From NCBI RefSeq assembly GCF_014696355.1, contig NZ_JACJQA010000003.1, positions 310,001-374,000 of the forward strand: 64,000 nucleotides of DNA, given 5' to 3'. Source of the DNA: Pseudanabaena sp. FACHB-1998. GTDB taxonomy: Bacteria > Cyanobacteriota > Cyanobacteriia > Pseudanabaenales > Pseudanabaenaceae. The translations under genes and the position numbers were made by a program. The notes beneath the pieces were generated by a model. That model had not been told where the DNA came from and ran no database searches. It saw only the letters and a list, made by a program, of their open reading frames with translations. Below are positions 1-9,871 of the stretch, piece by piece (the first letter of the stretch is position 1; each line of letters begins with the position of its first letter).

Positions 1-991
1 AATCGGCTGTCACAATTTTACTAAAATACAAATCACGAGAAGATTCGTTATATTTATTCTTAGCTAGCTTTTGGGTTAGAGGAATCGAGAGGGTGCTGTT
101 AACAGTCATCACTGATTGCGATTCCAAAAAACTAATATTATTTCCAGAATCAGACCATTCAATTGCTTTGGGAGGGACATATCCACCTTTGTATAGTTCA
201 GTATATTTACTTAGGGCTTGAACTACTTTTCCTTTATTAGCGGCTTCATCTAAAATCAGCTTGCCATTATCGTCCAAGATCTTGACATCATAGGCTTCTA
301 GAAATTCTTCAAACCCTAAAAAAGTATCTGTACCAATATCCGACATAGGGATCGCCATGCCATATTGAGAAGTTCCGCCCCTTTTTGTTCTTATATTTTG
401 CTGAACTGTTTGCCAAAACTGCCAATATTTATCCCAATCTTTGGGAATATCACTATCTTTAAATCCTGCTTCTTCTAAGAGATTGCGCCAATAAAAGACA
501 TGCACAGTTTGTTGCCCAATCGGAGCGGCATAATAATGCCGTTGATTAATGGTTCCATTTTGGTAATTAACAGTTTGCAGAGCTACAGGTTGATAGGAAC
601 TTTTAATTGGCTCAATTACATCGGATATATCAGCTAGTTCATTTTTCCAAGCTAGTTTTGGGAAAAGGTTAGTATCTCCCGTTGTGCTGTAGAGAAAGTC
701 AGGGGGATTACCTGAGTCTACAGCCTTAACTACTTCCGAATCCAAAAGATTAGCTGGTATCAAGCTTAAAGAAGCCTTGAGTCCACTTTCTTTTTGCCAA
801 CCCTCGACCAATTGAGCAACTAGCGTGTTCTCTTCGGTCAGAAAACCTTGTGGCCACCAGATGCGAAATTCTTCTGAGTCGGAGGAGTTTCCATTGCTGG
901 TAGTGATATTACTGTTATTAGAGGCGCTACATGTAATCAGCCCAAAGGTGATGAGAAATATGATGAGCCAATTGCCTATCCGCTTATACAT
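1..991 (-). CDS. ABC transporter extracellular solute-binding lipoprotein (sugar type), C-terminus cut by window edge
   Basis: Open frame on the minus strand from an ATG at 991 to the window edge (330 codons). The N-terminus is a lipoprotein signal: MYKRIGNW, a hydrophobic stretch, then the lipobox LITC with cysteine near residue 21, followed by a Ser/Asn-rich linker. The mature part begins FRIWWPQGF and continues through KYWQFWQTVQQN and DTFLGFEEFLEAYDV. This is the layout of family 1 extracellular solute-binding proteins, which capture carbohydrates in the periplasm for an ABC importer. The membrane and ATPase partners are not in the window. The family call rests on this layout; the substrate is unknown. 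The C-terminus is missing because the sequence ends. Confidence 0.75.
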   Translation of the reverse strand, partial: MYKRIGNWLIIFLITFGLITCSASNNSNITTSNGNSSDSEEFRIWWPQGFLTEENTLVAQLVEGWQKESGLKASLSLIPANLLDSEVVKAVDSGNPPDFLYSTTGDTNLFPKLAWKNELADISDVIEPIKSSYQPVALQTVNYQNGTINQRHYYAAPIGQQTVHVFYWRNLLEEAGFKDSDIPKDWDKYWQFWQTVQQNIRTKRGGTSQYGMAIPMSDIGTDTFLGFEEFLEAYDVKILDDNGKLILDEAANKGKVVQALSKYTELYKGGYVPPKAIEWSDSGNNISFLESQSVMTVNSTLSIPLTQKLAKNKYNESSRDLYFSKIVTAD

Positions 992-1141
992 TTTTACTTG
1001 CCTTTCTGATTACCTTTGGAGGATGTTGTAATTAGAACTAGTGAATCTGATTTCTCGGTGAAGAGAGCCACTCCCTTACTTTTTGAAGCCTAGTAACACT
1101 TTTTGAATATAGTGGGAATTGACTAGGAATACTAGAGCAAA

Positions 1142-1978
1142 TCATATAACTTTAGATAGTGCGCGGAGGCTGGGCATACATAAGCTCGGTCGAATGGATT
1201 TGCTGGAAGCATCCAGATAAGACGAGGTCTCGGTGATCCAAATGCTCGGAATTTTTGCTTTGTTTGCCATAAGGATGTCGGAAGCTAACATATCACCAAT
1301 TATGAGACAGTCTTTGTAAGCAATCTGTAATTTTTGGGTGATAATGTCTAACATAATTGTATTGGGTTTTCCGATTTCCACATCAGCATTACGCGCAATG
1401 GCTGACTCGATCGCCCCGACCATTGCGCCACACCCCGGCATAAGCCGATCGCCTTCCACAGGAAAATTGGCATCTCGATTACAGATGATCAATTTAACGT
1501 TACGGACTAAGGCTCTAAGCGCGATCGCGATCGCTTCATAGTCAAACTTCGGGTCAAGCCCCACTAACACGGCTCCACAATCATCTGGCTCTGCTAGTTT
1601 TAGCCCTTGGCTTACTACTTCAGCCTTTAGAGCCTCAGTCCCAATTACTAGCACTCCTTGATTTTGGTCAAGTTGATGTTGAGCGATGTAGCTGGCGGAT
1701 GCCTGAGCCGCCGTCAAAATCTCTTGGCGATCGCAAGCTACACCTAAACTATTAAGCTTGCTCAAAATCGCATCGGTGGAACTAGCAGAATTATTAGTTA
1801 AAAAGACAATTTTTTTATCTAGTTGTCGAAATTTGGTGATCGCTTCATCCGCCCCTTTAATCACTTGCTTACCCTTATAGACCACCCCATCTAAATCGAT
1901 CACAAAGCAGGATTTCTCTCTTAGCAAATCCTGAATGTTAAGCCCTGTATCTTCGTCTAAGTATTGGTCATAATCCAT
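1142..1978 (-). CDS. HAD superfamily IIA hydrolase (NagD-like sugar phosphatase)
   Basis: A 278-aa protein with all HAD-IIA motifs. Motif I is VIDLDGVVYKG with the predicted nucleophile Asp at 28 and the general acid Asp at 30. Motif II is VFLTNNSAS near residue 60. The C-terminal acidic motif is IIGDMLASDI near 230, preceded by GKPNTIMLD. This family (NagD, 4-nitrophenylphosphatase/phosphoglycolate phosphatase types) removes phosphate from small sugar or glycolate phosphates in the cytoplasm. In a phototroph, phosphoglycolate salvage is possible, but the cap domain does not settle the substrate. The start ATG at 1978 follows a GCGATCGC site. It reads the same way as the aldolase gene upstream, about 90 bp away. 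Confidence 0.85.
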   Translation of the reverse strand: MDYDQYLDEDTGLNIQDLLREKSCFVIDLDGVVYKGKQVIKGADEAITKFRQLDKKIVFLTNNSASSTDAILSKLNSLGVACDRQEILTAAQASASYIAQHQLDQNQGVLVIGTEALKAEVVSQGLKLAEPDDCGAVLVGLDPKFDYEAIAIALRALVRNVKLIICNRDANFPVEGDRLMPGCGAMVGAIESAIARNADVEIGKPNTIMLDIITQKLQIAYKDCLIIGDMLASDILMANKAKIPSIWITETSSYLDASSKSIRPSLCMPSLRALSKVI

Positions 1979-2071
1979 AAGCGATCGCGTCCTTAAATAT
2001 TACAGAAAGTTACCAATAAGTAAAACTAAAGCACAAAAGACCGTAGCCATTTTGTGCTTTTAAAGTCCTTA

Positions 2072-2854
2072 CTAGTTTGGAATGTTTAATCTTTTCTCGA
2101 TCATGGCAATCCGAGCATCATCTTCCGAGAAAATCTTACCGTAGTAATTTTTCTTATTCTTCAACCAGAGTAACTCAAACTCAATGGCTTTACTAAATGC
2201 CACAGGGGGATTTTCTAAAGCTTCAGGACAACTAAAAAGCACTTTGCGAGTTTCATAACGATCCAAATGACCCGCAGGAAAAGCGCGTAAAAATGGCAAA
2301 GAATTAGCCGTAATTGCACCGCCAACTACGACTTTTAGCCCCAGTTGTTTTGCTTTAGCAGCTATTTGTAAAGACAAGTCCAGAATAGTCTGATTATGAT
2401 CAATAGAACTGCGATCTAAACCTAAGGAACCAGATAGATCTACTCGTCCAATGACAATCCCATTTAAAGAACTGATTTCAGGGATTTCAAGCATTTTATC
2501 AAAGTTATTACAGGCAGTAATAGTTTCGATATTCACGAAAAATTCTACATTCTGATCTGCTAAATGATTTTTCGTAGAATTGATAAATTTCTGTAAGGCG
2601 TAACCTGACTCTACCATGGGCGCAATAATTCTTTCAGCGCCTAACTTAGCCACGTCAAAAAGATCTCTAATGGCTTCACAGCCACCAATTTTTAGATTAA
2701 AACTCAATCCCGATCTCAAAGCAATTTCTTTAAGGCGCATAGCTTCATCTATACGAGTTCCTTCTGCTTCAAATTCAGCCTTCACTCCCGTTACATAATA
2801 CCTTTCCTTCATTTCTGAAAGAAGTTCTACCATGCGATTTTCTAGAGAATTCAT
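2072..2854 (-). CDS. HpcH/HpaI aldolase/citrate lyase family protein
   Basis: A 260-aa protein of the phosphoenolpyruvate/pyruvate-binding TIM barrel type. Supporting segments are TGVKAEFEAEGTR, the Arg/Glu-containing stretch GAERIIAPMVES (metal and substrate region), EFFVNIETITA (metal-binding Glu of the family) and IVIGRVDLSGSLG. These match HpcH/HpaI-type aldolases, which use a divalent metal and cleave or form C-C bonds with a pyruvate enolate. The natural substrate cannot be read from the sequence. It lies just upstream of the HAD phosphatase on the same strand, so the two may be co-transcribed. The start is the ATG at 2854; a later internal Met is possible. Confidence 0.7.
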   Translation of the reverse strand: MNSLENRMVELLSEMKERYYVTGVKAEFEAEGTRIDEAMRLKEIALRSGLSFNLKIGGCEAIRDLFDVAKLGAERIIAPMVESGYALQKFINSTKNHLADQNVEFFVNIETITACNNFDKMLEIPEISSLNGIVIGRVDLSGSLGLDRSSIDHNQTILDLSLQIAAKAKQLGLKVVVGGAITANSLPFLRAFPAGHLDRYETRKVLFSCPEALENPPVAFSKAIEFELLWLKNKKNYYGKIFSEDDARIAMIEKRLNIPN

Positions 2855-2952
2855 TGATTAAATCACCATCTATTTCAATCTTGAATTTGCCTTATATAAA
2901 GTTCTCTTCCGCAGGTTATGGGATAGAGTGATTTATATTTTCGTTTTAATAA

Positions 2953-3060
2953 TTAAGTAGCTCGGCATAATTAAAAACCCAGAATCAAAACCTGTGGCGC
3001 ACGCTGCGCGTGCGCCACAGGTTTGGGGATTTTATATTTAATTTCGCTTAGCTACTTAAC
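2953..3060. repeat. Palindromic element, subfamily with GTGGCGCACGC core
   Basis: A near-perfect hairpin at 2988-3023 (AAACCTGTGGCGCACG paired with its complement) sits inside looser outer inverted repeats: aagtag..ggcataattaaaaac on the left and an imperfect complement on the right. The same core and the flank aattaaaaacc recur at 7335-7425, so this is a dispersed element rather than a one-off terminator. Confidence 0.6.
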
Positions 3061-3384
3061 GCCAATTTTTTGGGTAAGTAACATTTAGCAACCGATAAAT
3101 CCCAAAATCAGCAAAGAACAGATGTACTCTACTAAATACAGAATTACTATATGATCCTTTGAAAATTCTTACATAGTAATAAAGAAGAAAAAATCAGCAT
3201 TTTATTGTGTATACCTTCTAAAAAAGCACATTTTAGATGCTTAGGATACCAATTTTAGTGTTTTTGCTTAATTTTATAAAGTTAAGCGAAAATGAAGCCC
3301 CTAGCTGCTGCTTATATTGTCACGTTAACACAGCAAATTATGAAAAACTTTTTTCAAGTAATTTTATCGCGCTCCAACCAAAAT

Positions 3385-3438
3385 CCAAAGATTTTTGGAA
3401 AGTGTTGGTTTGTAACACTTTCCAAAAATCTTTTGTGG
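3385..3438. repeat. AT-rich palindrome
   Basis: CCAAAGATTTTTGGAAAGTGTT pairs with its complement around a short loop. The layout (a stem beginning with a run of T and ending in GTT/AAC) matches the palindromes at 30003, 45666, 46587, 53071 and 55252. A right flank ending attgctgtaaat resembles the ends of those other copies. Confidence 0.6.
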
Positions 3439-3568
3439 TTCACTTAATCAAAAATTGCTGTAAATGTCTATCCCTATGCCTTGTGTAATCAACAGCAGTA
3501 TTCTCGCGTATTGTTGTTTCGCATTTCTAGGCTTACAATTTCAATCATGTATCTTGACTTAAATTTTC

Positions 3569-4603
3569 ATGGAACTTAGCCTAGATAATCCATTAATTAA
3601 TCTCTATACCAGACTCATTGGATGGGTAATGGCAGGATTTATTTTAGGTAAGTTTATAATACCCAAGGGTTTTACTGGCTATCTTAGTAAGTTTTTGTTT
3701 TTCGTGGGAGCACCCTTTAGTGTGGTTGCCTTCATGCGAAAAACTTCGTTGTCTGGTTATATGGCGATCGCCCCTGTTTCCGCTTGGACGGCTTTGTTAG
3801 TAGGGGCGGGACTTGCTTGGATTTGGATTGATTTGGGTCTATCTGACGAACGCTTAAAAAGTATTTCTAGGGGATTAGCCGTCAAGGAAAGTCAAGAGCA
3901 TGAGCGCGTAGATTATATAGACAATGGAAAACTCGTTCTCACTAGTAATTGGAGTAGACCCACACAGGGAAGTTTCCTATTGGCGATGATGGTCGGCAAT
4001 ACTAGCTTTTTAGGCTTTCCCGTTATTTTGACTCTAGTGGGAGCCGAATATTTTGCTTGGGGACTATTTTACGATTTGAGTATTTCCATTGGCGTGCAGA
4101 TTTTTGGGGTTGCTCTCGCCGCTTATTATGGCTCTGCTGAAAGAATTAAAGGATGGGTGGGGCCAGTGATGACGGTTATCAAAAATCCGTCATTATGGGC
4201 TTTTGTGATTGGTGCTTATATTAAAACCTTGACTTTACCTACTTTTGTGGATCAGCTTTTTCAATCAGGAGCTTGGTTTGTAATTAATTCTTTCTTGATT
4301 TTGATAGGTTTACAACTGAGCAGACTTACATCATTAAAGAATCTCAAACAGGGGCTAACTTGCCTATCTATTAAGATGTTGCTGACTCCTTTGGTTGTGG
4401 GAACTGGATTAATGTTTTTTGGTGTTACTGGTCCCCCTCGATTATTACTAGTTTTGTTAATGGGAATGCCTCCTGCCTTTGTAACTACTCTATATGCGGA
4501 GCGATATGGACTCGATCGCGATTTAGCAATTACTACGGTGGCGCTAGGTTCGGTCTTGATCTTATTTACGATTCCCCTATGGATGTGGTTATTTGGAATG
4601 TAA
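3569..4603 (+). CDS. AEC-type (auxin efflux carrier family) membrane permease
   Basis: A 344-aa integral membrane protein with about ten hydrophobic segments. A central hydrophilic loop at roughly residues 95-135 separates two halves, the usual layout of AEC/BASS-like carriers. After the loop comes LLAMMVGNTSFLGFPVILTLVGAEY; the N-F/L-G-F/P pattern in the middle of the protein is characteristic of AEC permeases. The C-terminal half has MGMPPAFVTTLYAERYGLDRDLA, typical of the family's last helices. These carriers export organic anions across the inner membrane, but the substrate is not predictable here. The gene stands alone and ends in a clear intrinsic terminator. It could instead be a distant BASS carrier. 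Confidence 0.7.
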   Translation: MELSLDNPLINLYTRLIGWVMAGFILGKFIIPKGFTGYLSKFLFFVGAPFSVVAFMRKTSLSGYMAIAPVSAWTALLVGAGLAWIWIDLGLSDERLKSISRGLAVKESQEHERVDYIDNGKLVLTSNWSRPTQGSFLLAMMVGNTSFLGFPVILTLVGAEYFAWGLFYDLSISIGVQIFGVALAAYYGSAERIKGWVGPVMTVIKNPSLWAFVIGAYIKTLTLPTFVDQLFQSGAWFVINSFLILIGLQLSRLTSLKNLKQGLTCLSIKMLLTPLVVGTGLMFFGVTGPPRLLLVLLMGMPPAFVTTLYAERYGLDRDLAITTVALGSVLILFTIPLWMWLFGM

Positions 4604-4633
4604 AAAAGGATGCACAAAGTGCATCCTTTTTTT
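4602..4633 (+). terminator. Intrinsic terminator after the AEC permease
   Basis: AAAAAAGGATGCAC pairs with GTGCATCCTTTTTTT starting at the stop codon. A second hairpin, GATAAATGGCGAC/GTCGCCATTTATC at 4641-4671, serves the converging porin gene. Confidence 0.85.
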
Positions 4634-4678
4634 GAATATTGATAAATGGCGACGCTAAGTCGCCATTTATCTTTTGGA

Positions 4679-6277
4679 CTAGAAAGAGAAGGTTGTACGA
4701 AGTAGACCGACAGTGGCGGTTTGATTGGCGCTAAGCCCTTCAGGATTAAATACCCAATATACCCCGGGGGTAATGCTGATGTTCTTGGTGAGTTGATAGC
4801 GATAGAACAGTTCTAAATGATAGGGAGTAGCACTAGCATCATTTCGCTTGAGAGGTTGACCAAATAGAACAGCACCGTTGCTGCCTTCGGTGAAGAGATT
4901 CGGGAAGTTAAATCCAGCAATCCAAGTGGTAAAGGTTTGAGATGCACCTGCGGTAACTGTATCGACAAAAATCACTGTACCCGAAGTACTGAAGGTAATT
5001 GAGGGATTAATCCGCCATACCAAGTTACCTGATAGCAAATTGGATTTACTTGCTGAGCCTAGAGATTCGCCACTATTTACACCTGAAGTACTATTAATAA
5101 GTCCTGTATTAAGACTACCTGTAGGTAAGTAGGTGTTAGCGTAAGCGATCGATGTATCAAAGTTGCTAGCAATTTTGAAGAGGAATTGAGCAGCGATCGA
5201 AGTAGTTCCACCGAATAGACCGCCATCACCTGCGGCTGTAGCAGCACTGCCAGCACTATAGCCAACTTGCAGATTTACCTTGTCATCAAATTTGTAATCT
5301 ACGCCGATGAGGGTGCTAGTACCACCAATGCGGAAGAAGGGATCGAAGCGTCCAAATCTGGAAATGGAGCCTTGACCACTGGAGGCAAAGGGGGTGATTT
5401 GGGTGAAGAAGTCATCGGGCGCGGCAATGGGACCAGCAAAGAAGGTAGCTTTACCGTCAAAGGCAGGAAAACGATAGAACAGCAAGTTCATATTTGCCAC
5501 ATTGGCAGTTGCGGCGTTTCCTGAAGCAAAACCAACTCTAGATGTATTCGTGCCGAGGGTGTTAGCAATTGTGCCAGCCGTCCCATTACCACCAATAAGC
5601 AGATTGCCAAATTCAAAACGGGTTCTCAGTAAGTCTTTGCCTGTAAAGCTAGTGTCAAATAGGAGACGAACGCGATCGCCAAAGATCACATTAGAGCGAT
5701 CATTTGTTGGTCCACCAGATGCAGCAACTGCTCCAAAAATTGCTTCACCTCTTAACTTAGTGGTGGTGGAAAACTGTTGGGCTTCGAGCTTACTAACTTT
5801 GGCATCGAGAGCATCAACACGACCACGTAAAGTTGCTAGCTCCGAGGCAAATTCTTCTTGAAGTTTTTGCAGAGTTGCTAAATCTTCTTTGCTAACTTTG
5901 TCAGCTAGCCCTGCGGAAATAATTTCATTAATTTTGTCTAGACAAGCATTTAAACCTGCGGCGAACTCATAGCGGCTGGTTGCTTGGTTGCCGCGATATG
6001 TGCGATCGGGATAACCTGCAATACAACCGTAACGTTCAACTAGTGACTGTAGAGCCGTAAAAGCCCAATCTGTGGGCTTTACATCACTGAGTTGAGATAC
6101 TGAGGTAACATTTTGTGCTGTTGTTTGCGTTTCTTGCTTTAATTCAATAGCCTTGTAGGGATCGCTATTCGTTAAAGATGGTGAGGTTTCAGCTTGGGCT
6201 AGACTGGGAAATAATGTGGCTGTCGATAGTAGAGAAAGACTAACTACAGCACTAAGTGAACTTTTGAGCTTAAACAT
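4679..6277 (-). CDS. SLH-domain OprB-type outer-membrane porin (iron-uptake porin family)
   Basis: A 532-aa protein. Residues 1-29 are a Sec signal peptide ending LAQAE. An SLH domain lies at about 60-125 (DVKPTDWAFTALQSLVERYG, then YPDRTYRG and SRYEFAAGLNACL) and anchors the porin to the pectic peptidoglycan polymer. A coiled coil follows at 135-175 (LQKLQEEFASELATLRGRV), then an OprB-like beta barrel that ends LLRTTFSF with the C-terminal aromatic typical of outer-membrane proteins. Cyanobacterial members allow passage of inorganic ions including iron. A paralogue at 60876 shares a nearly identical SLH plus coiled-coil segment but has a different barrel. It diverges from the glutaminase gene across about 55 bp. 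Confidence 0.9.
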   Translation of the reverse strand: MFKLKSSLSAVVSLSLLSTATLFPSLAQAETSPSLTNSDPYKAIELKQETQTTAQNVTSVSQLSDVKPTDWAFTALQSLVERYGCIAGYPDRTYRGNQATSRYEFAAGLNACLDKINEIISAGLADKVSKEDLATLQKLQEEFASELATLRGRVDALDAKVSKLEAQQFSTTTKLRGEAIFGAVAASGGPTNDRSNVIFGDRVRLLFDTSFTGKDLLRTRFEFGNLLIGGNGTAGTIANTLGTNTSRVGFASGNAATANVANMNLLFYRFPAFDGKATFFAGPIAAPDDFFTQITPFASSGQGSISRFGRFDPFFRIGGTSTLIGVDYKFDDKVNLQVGYSAGSAATAAGDGGLFGGTTSIAAQFLFKIASNFDTSIAYANTYLPTGSLNTGLINSTSGVNSGESLGSASKSNLLSGNLVWRINPSITFSTSGTVIFVDTVTAGASQTFTTWIAGFNFPNLFTEGSNGAVLFGQPLKRNDASATPYHLELFYRYQLTKNISITPGVYWVFNPEGLSANQTATVGLLRTTFSF

Positions 6278-6332
6278 CCTAAACTTATCCTCTTATACAC
6301 CTAATTTATAAGCGTAAGTCTGTTAGCCTTAC

Positions 6333-7211
6333 TTGTCAAAGGAATATTTGGCTGATATATCAATCTATGCTATGCGTGAAAAAAACTTGCCTCTATGGCT
6401 AGAGTTAGCAAAACAAGAAACACCTAAAGGAAAATTGCCTAGCTATATTCCTTTACTGGCTCAAGTTGATCCACAGGCGATCGCGATCGCTATACATCAC
6501 CCACAAGCAAGTAAATCGGAAGCGGCTGGTGACATTACACTTACCTTTCCTTTAATGAGTGTAATTAAGCCATTTTTGTTGTTGTATTTATTAGAAACAA
6601 TGGGTTTTGAGCAGGTTTTTCGCCTAGTCGATCGCCTGCCTAGCCAAGAAGCATTTAATGCGATCCCAGAGGGAAAGCCTCGTAATCCGATGTTAAATAG
6701 TGGGGCGATCGCGCTCTCATCCCTACTGGCATCTTCAAAGATTTTGCAAAATTGGCTAAATCATCGCTCAAATGCAAGTTTATACCTCGATCAAGCAATG
6801 CTCGATTCGGTCAGATCGGTGGTTAATCGGCGTAATTTGGCGATCGCGGATCGTTTGCAAGCATTAGGCTTAATTTCTAATCCTGAGCAAGCTCTAGCGG
6901 TTTACGAAGAAATTTGTTGTTTACGAGGCAATGTTGAAGATTTAGCCAAAATTGGAGTTTTGCTAGTAGATACACAGCGATCAGCATATATTCCGATAGT
7001 TTTAGAAATCATGACAAAATGTGGAATGTATGCTGCTTCTGAAGAATTTGCACAAGATATTGGTTTACCCTCTAAATCTAGTGTTAGTGGGGCAATTCTG
7101 TCAGTTGTGCCAGATGTGGCGGCGATCGCTTGCTATAGTCCCGCCCTTGATGCGATCGGCAATTCCGTCGGAAGCTTATTTTTAATCCATCAGTTAGTAG
7201 CGCAATCCTGA
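6333..7211 (+). CDS. glsA: Glutaminase
   Basis: A 292-aa protein of the serine-dependent beta-lactamase-fold glutaminases. It hydrolyses L-glutamine to glutamate and ammonia in the cytoplasm. The active-site Ser-x-x-Lys is in FPLMSVIKPF near residue 78. It is followed by DRLPSQEAFNAI and the family signature GKPRNPMLNSGAIA near 117, and later VVNRRNLAIADRL and GKSSVSGAILSVVP-like segments. The expected length is about 300 aa, so it is complete. The reading frame opens with a TTG at 6333; an in-frame ATG at 6372 (MREKNLPLW) is a plausible alternative start, and no strong ribosome site separates the two. Promoter space is shared with the divergent porin. Confidence 0.85.
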   Translation: MSKEYLADISIYAMREKNLPLWLELAKQETPKGKLPSYIPLLAQVDPQAIAIAIHHPQASKSEAAGDITLTFPLMSVIKPFLLLYLLETMGFEQVFRLVDRLPSQEAFNAIPEGKPRNPMLNSGAIALSSLLASSKILQNWLNHRSNASLYLDQAMLDSVRSVVNRRNLAIADRLQALGLISNPEQALAVYEEICCLRGNVEDLAKIGVLLVDTQRSAYIPIVLEIMTKCGMYAASEEFAQDIGLPSKSSVSGAILSVVPDVAAIACYSPALDAIGNSVGSLFLIHQLVAQS

Positions 7212-7334
7212 ATGGTTTGTGAAAGCACACCCAAAAATCTACAAATGATAGGGTTGCGATAGATTCAGTGGCGATCGCTAGAAATTCAACCCCCAAAAAG
7301 CAATAGCGGCATTTCTTGTCGCCCTTGCTCTTTG

Positions 7335-7425
7335 GCAATTAGGCGCAATTAAAAACCAAAAGCTGTGGCGCACGCGCAGCGTGCGCCACAGCTTTTGGTT
7401 TGGTCTTGATTATTACGCCCAAATA
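7335..7425. repeat. Palindromic element, second copy of GTGGCGCACGC subfamily
   Basis: A 49-bp near-perfect palindrome at 7353-7401 (AAACCAAAAGCTGTGGCGCA and complement) follows the glutaminase gene. The preceding caattaaaaacc and the following gattattacgccc match the flanks of the copy at 2953-3060. The outer sequences are imperfect inverted repeats. Confidence 0.65.
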
Positions 7426-7539
7426 CTTATTACTATTTTTGGAATCGGTATTCTTAGCGATCGTGTATATACAGCTACCGTTATCCGATAAAATGAAAAA
7501 CGCTAAAAAGTTTTTGGTTAACAAGTAGAGATTAAGTAA

Positions 7540-7776
7540 ATGAGTACCTTTGAGCAAGTTCAAGAGATCGTTGCATCCCAATTAGGCGTTGATAAAGCCG
7601 AAGTTAAGCTTGAAGCTAGCTTTGCTAACGACCTTGGCGCTGACTCTCTCGATACCGTTGAACTAGTTATGGCTTTAGAAGAAAAATTCGGCGTTGAAAT
7701 CCCCGACGAAGACGCAGAAAAAATTGCCACTGTTCAAGACGCAGTTAACTACATTGATGAGAAACAAGCTGCTTAA
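7540..7776 (+). CDS. acpP: Acyl carrier protein
   Basis: A 78-aa acidic protein with the phosphopantetheine attachment motif GADSLD, modified Ser at about residue 36. The four-helix layout is typical: [12 protein letters not shown], then [20 protein letters not shown], then TVQDAVNYI. It carries growing acyl chains in type II fatty acid synthesis as a thioester on the prosthetic group. The gene lies 118 bp upstream of fabF on the same strand, the common acpP-fabF pairing. A short palindrome in the gap (7798-7823, TTGTTGCTCAACGCAACAAGG) may attenuate or terminate transcription between them. Confidence 0.97.
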   Translation: MSTFEQVQEIVASQLGVDKAEVKLEASFANDLGADSLDTVELVMALEEKFGVEIPDEDAEKIATVQDAVNYIDEKQAA

Positions 7777-7894
7777 GCAACTGTTTTTAGTTAAAAGCTT
7801 TGTTGCTCAACGCAACAAGGCTTTTATTTTCTAGCCGAATCTTCTCGCCTAATCTTAAAATCATAAAATTTTTGACATACTGATTCCAAACGAA

Positions 7895-9148
7895 ATGCAA
7901 AACCCTCAGCCCCTCTCTCGCGTCGTTGTCACTGGACTAGGTGCAATCACACCGATCGGTAACACGGTCGAAGAATACTGGCAAGGTCTAGTCGATGGCA
8001 GAAACGGCATTACAGAAATTACTCGCTTTGATACTACCGATCATGAGTGTCGTGTTGGTGGCGAAGTTAAGGACTTCGACCCACTTACCTATATCCCTGC
8101 CAAAGAAGCACGTCGCATGGATCGCTTTGCCCAATTTGGTGTAAGTGCCAGTATCCAAGCATTACGTGATGCTAATCTCGAAATTACGCCACTTAATGCG
8201 GCTCAAGTTGGTGTTTTGCTAGGTACTGGAATTGGTGGTTTGCAAGTGCTGGAAGATCAGCATGAAATCATTCGTACTAAAGGACCATCTCGCTGTAGTC
8301 CATTTATGATTCCGATGATGATCGGGAATATGGCGGCAGGTTTGACGGCGATTCACACGGGCGCACAGGGACCTAACTCCTGCACGGTGACTGCTTGCGC
8401 GGCTGGTTCCAATGCGATCGGCGATGCATTTCGTTTAGTCCAAAGTGGCTTTGCTCAGGCGATGATCTGCGGTGGCACTGAGGCAGCAATTACGCCTTTA
8501 GGTTTTGCAGGATTTGCTTCCGCCCGAGCCATGTCTCGACGCAATGATGATCCCGCCCATGCTTCTCGTCCCTTTGATAAGGAGCGTGATGGCTTTGTGA
8601 TGGGTGAAGGTGCAGGGATTTTGATCATCGAAAATCTCGATCATGCTCTAGCGCGTGGAGCAAAAATCTATGCCGAGATCGTTGGTTATGGCTGTACTTG
8701 CGATGCTTATCACATGACATCACCATCCCCTGACGGTGAAGGAGCAATTCGGGCGATGTCCCTAGCGCTGAAGGATGCTGAGATTACGCCTGAGATGGTG
8801 GACTATATCAATGCTCACGGTACAAGTACGGCGGCAAATGACAAGACTGAGACTAAGGCGATTAAGAAGGTCTTAGGAGATCACGCCTATAAAGTAGCGG
8901 TTAGCTCTACTAAGTCAATGACTGGTCACTTACTCGGCGGTTCGGGTGGTATTGAGGCTGTGGCTACGGTTTTGGCAATTCATAACGATATTGCCCCCCC
9001 AACCATGAACTTAGAGAATCCTGATCCTGAATGCGATTTGGATTATGTAGCGAATCAGTCGCGCCCCATGACAATTAATGTGGCGACTTCTAATTCCTTT
9101 GGTTTCGGTGGTCATAATGTGACCCTTGTATTTAAGAAGTATCAGTAG
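7895..9148 (+). CDS. fabF: Beta-ketoacyl-ACP synthase II
   Basis: A 417-aa condensing enzyme of full family length. It extends acyl-ACP by decarboxylative condensation with malonyl-ACP. The catalytic triad motifs are all present: [11 protein letters not shown] with Cys at about 168, [14 protein letters not shown] (first His) and [15 protein letters not shown] (second His). The C-terminal [14 protein letters not shown] loop is the gating segment seen in KAS II. It is co-directional with acpP. The gene ends shortly before a run of hairpins, the strongest at 9207-9252. Confidence 0.97.
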   Translation: MQNPQPLSRVVVTGLGAITPIGNTVEEYWQGLVDGRNGITEITRFDTTDHECRVGGEVKDFDPLTYIPAKEARRMDRFAQFGVSASIQALRDANLEITPLNAAQVGVLLGTGIGGLQVLEDQHEIIRTKGPSRCSPFMIPMMIGNMAAGLTAIHTGAQGPNSCTVTACAAGSNAIGDAFRLVQSGFAQAMICGGTEAAITPLGFAGFASARAMSRRNDDPAHASRPFDKERDGFVMGEGAGILIIENLDHALARGAKIYAEIVGYGCTCDAYHMTSPSPDGEGAIRAMSLALKDAEITPEMVDYINAHGTSTAANDKTETKAIKKVLGDHAYKVAVSSTKSMTGHLLGGSGGIEAVATVLAIHNDIAPPTMNLENPDPECDLDYVANQSRPMTINVATSNSFGFGGHNVTLVFKKYQ

Positions 9149-9206
9149 AAATAGGGCAGCGCAATGCGCTGCTGGTATATTTCGAGGCGGCGCAAAGCAC
9201 CTCCTT

Positions 9207-9252
9207 AAAAAAAGAAAGAGGCGGTACTTTGTGCCGCCTCTTTCTTTTTTTT
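9207..9252 (+). terminator. Strong intrinsic terminator after fabF
   Basis: AAAAAAAGAAAGAGGCGG pairs with CCGCCTCTTTCTTTTTTT around a short loop. The A-run on one side and T-run on the other would let it work on both strands. Confidence 0.8.
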
Positions 9253-9871
9253 GAGAATTTGTCAGAAAATGCTAGAAAAAAAGAACAGACTTTTTCTGTT
9301 CCAATAACTTGTTTGTTTATGTCTTGATTGTTGTCATTAAATATCAGAATCTTTATCGTGAAAAACAAGTTTGCGCTAGATCAAAAAAACAAGACATTCC
9401 CTGAAAACCATGCTAATAGTTGTTTTTGAGGTTTACATCTATACAATTGCCTTGCATAACAAGTTTAAATAAACTGTGCTAACTTAAAAAACATAGAAAA
9501 CATTTAGTTCTCTATTTTATTCTCTAGCTTACTATCTAAATATTTCTGACGAGTCGAACGGATGGGTGTTGAGTAATTACAAACTGTGCAATTAATTTTA
9601 ATATTTGTTTTAGTACTTGTTTTTTACTGGTTTTAGTTTTTGGATTGGCAATAGTATTTTGATGTGTTGAGTATAAACTGGATGTTTATTTGTCTAACTA
9701 GATGGAGATTTAGGTAGAAAGTTCCAATCTAAAACAAGAAGTTAAAATCAATAACTTAAAACAATAATTTGCATAAAAGTCAAAAAATATTTTTCTGACT
9801 CGTTAGTTTTTTAGAGATGGAATCTAGGCAGGAATAATTAATAATAACTTAGTGGATTGTGAGGGAAAACG
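9253..9871. other. 619-bp AT-rich intergenic region
   Basis: Very AT-rich, with no gene, RNA or strong hairpin that I can recognise. It probably holds the promoter and a long leader of the downstream vMAP-domain gene; gtgagggaaaac just before the ATG at 9872 gives a plausible ribosome site. Confidence 0.5.

Larger units (their letters stand above)
2855..3568. other. 713-bp intergenic region with two palindromic elements
   Basis: No credible gene is seen. The stretch holds a strong GC-rich palindrome at 2988-3023 and an AT-rich palindrome at 3385-3438, both listed separately. An open frame at 3237-3488 runs through the second palindrome, has no recognisable protein features and is not called. 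The rest is AT-rich and may hold the promoters of the flanking divergent genes. Confidence 0.6.

Noticed and set aside
3237-3488. 83-aa open frame
   Set aside because: Runs through a palindrome, Cys/Leu/Phe-rich, no family resemblance.
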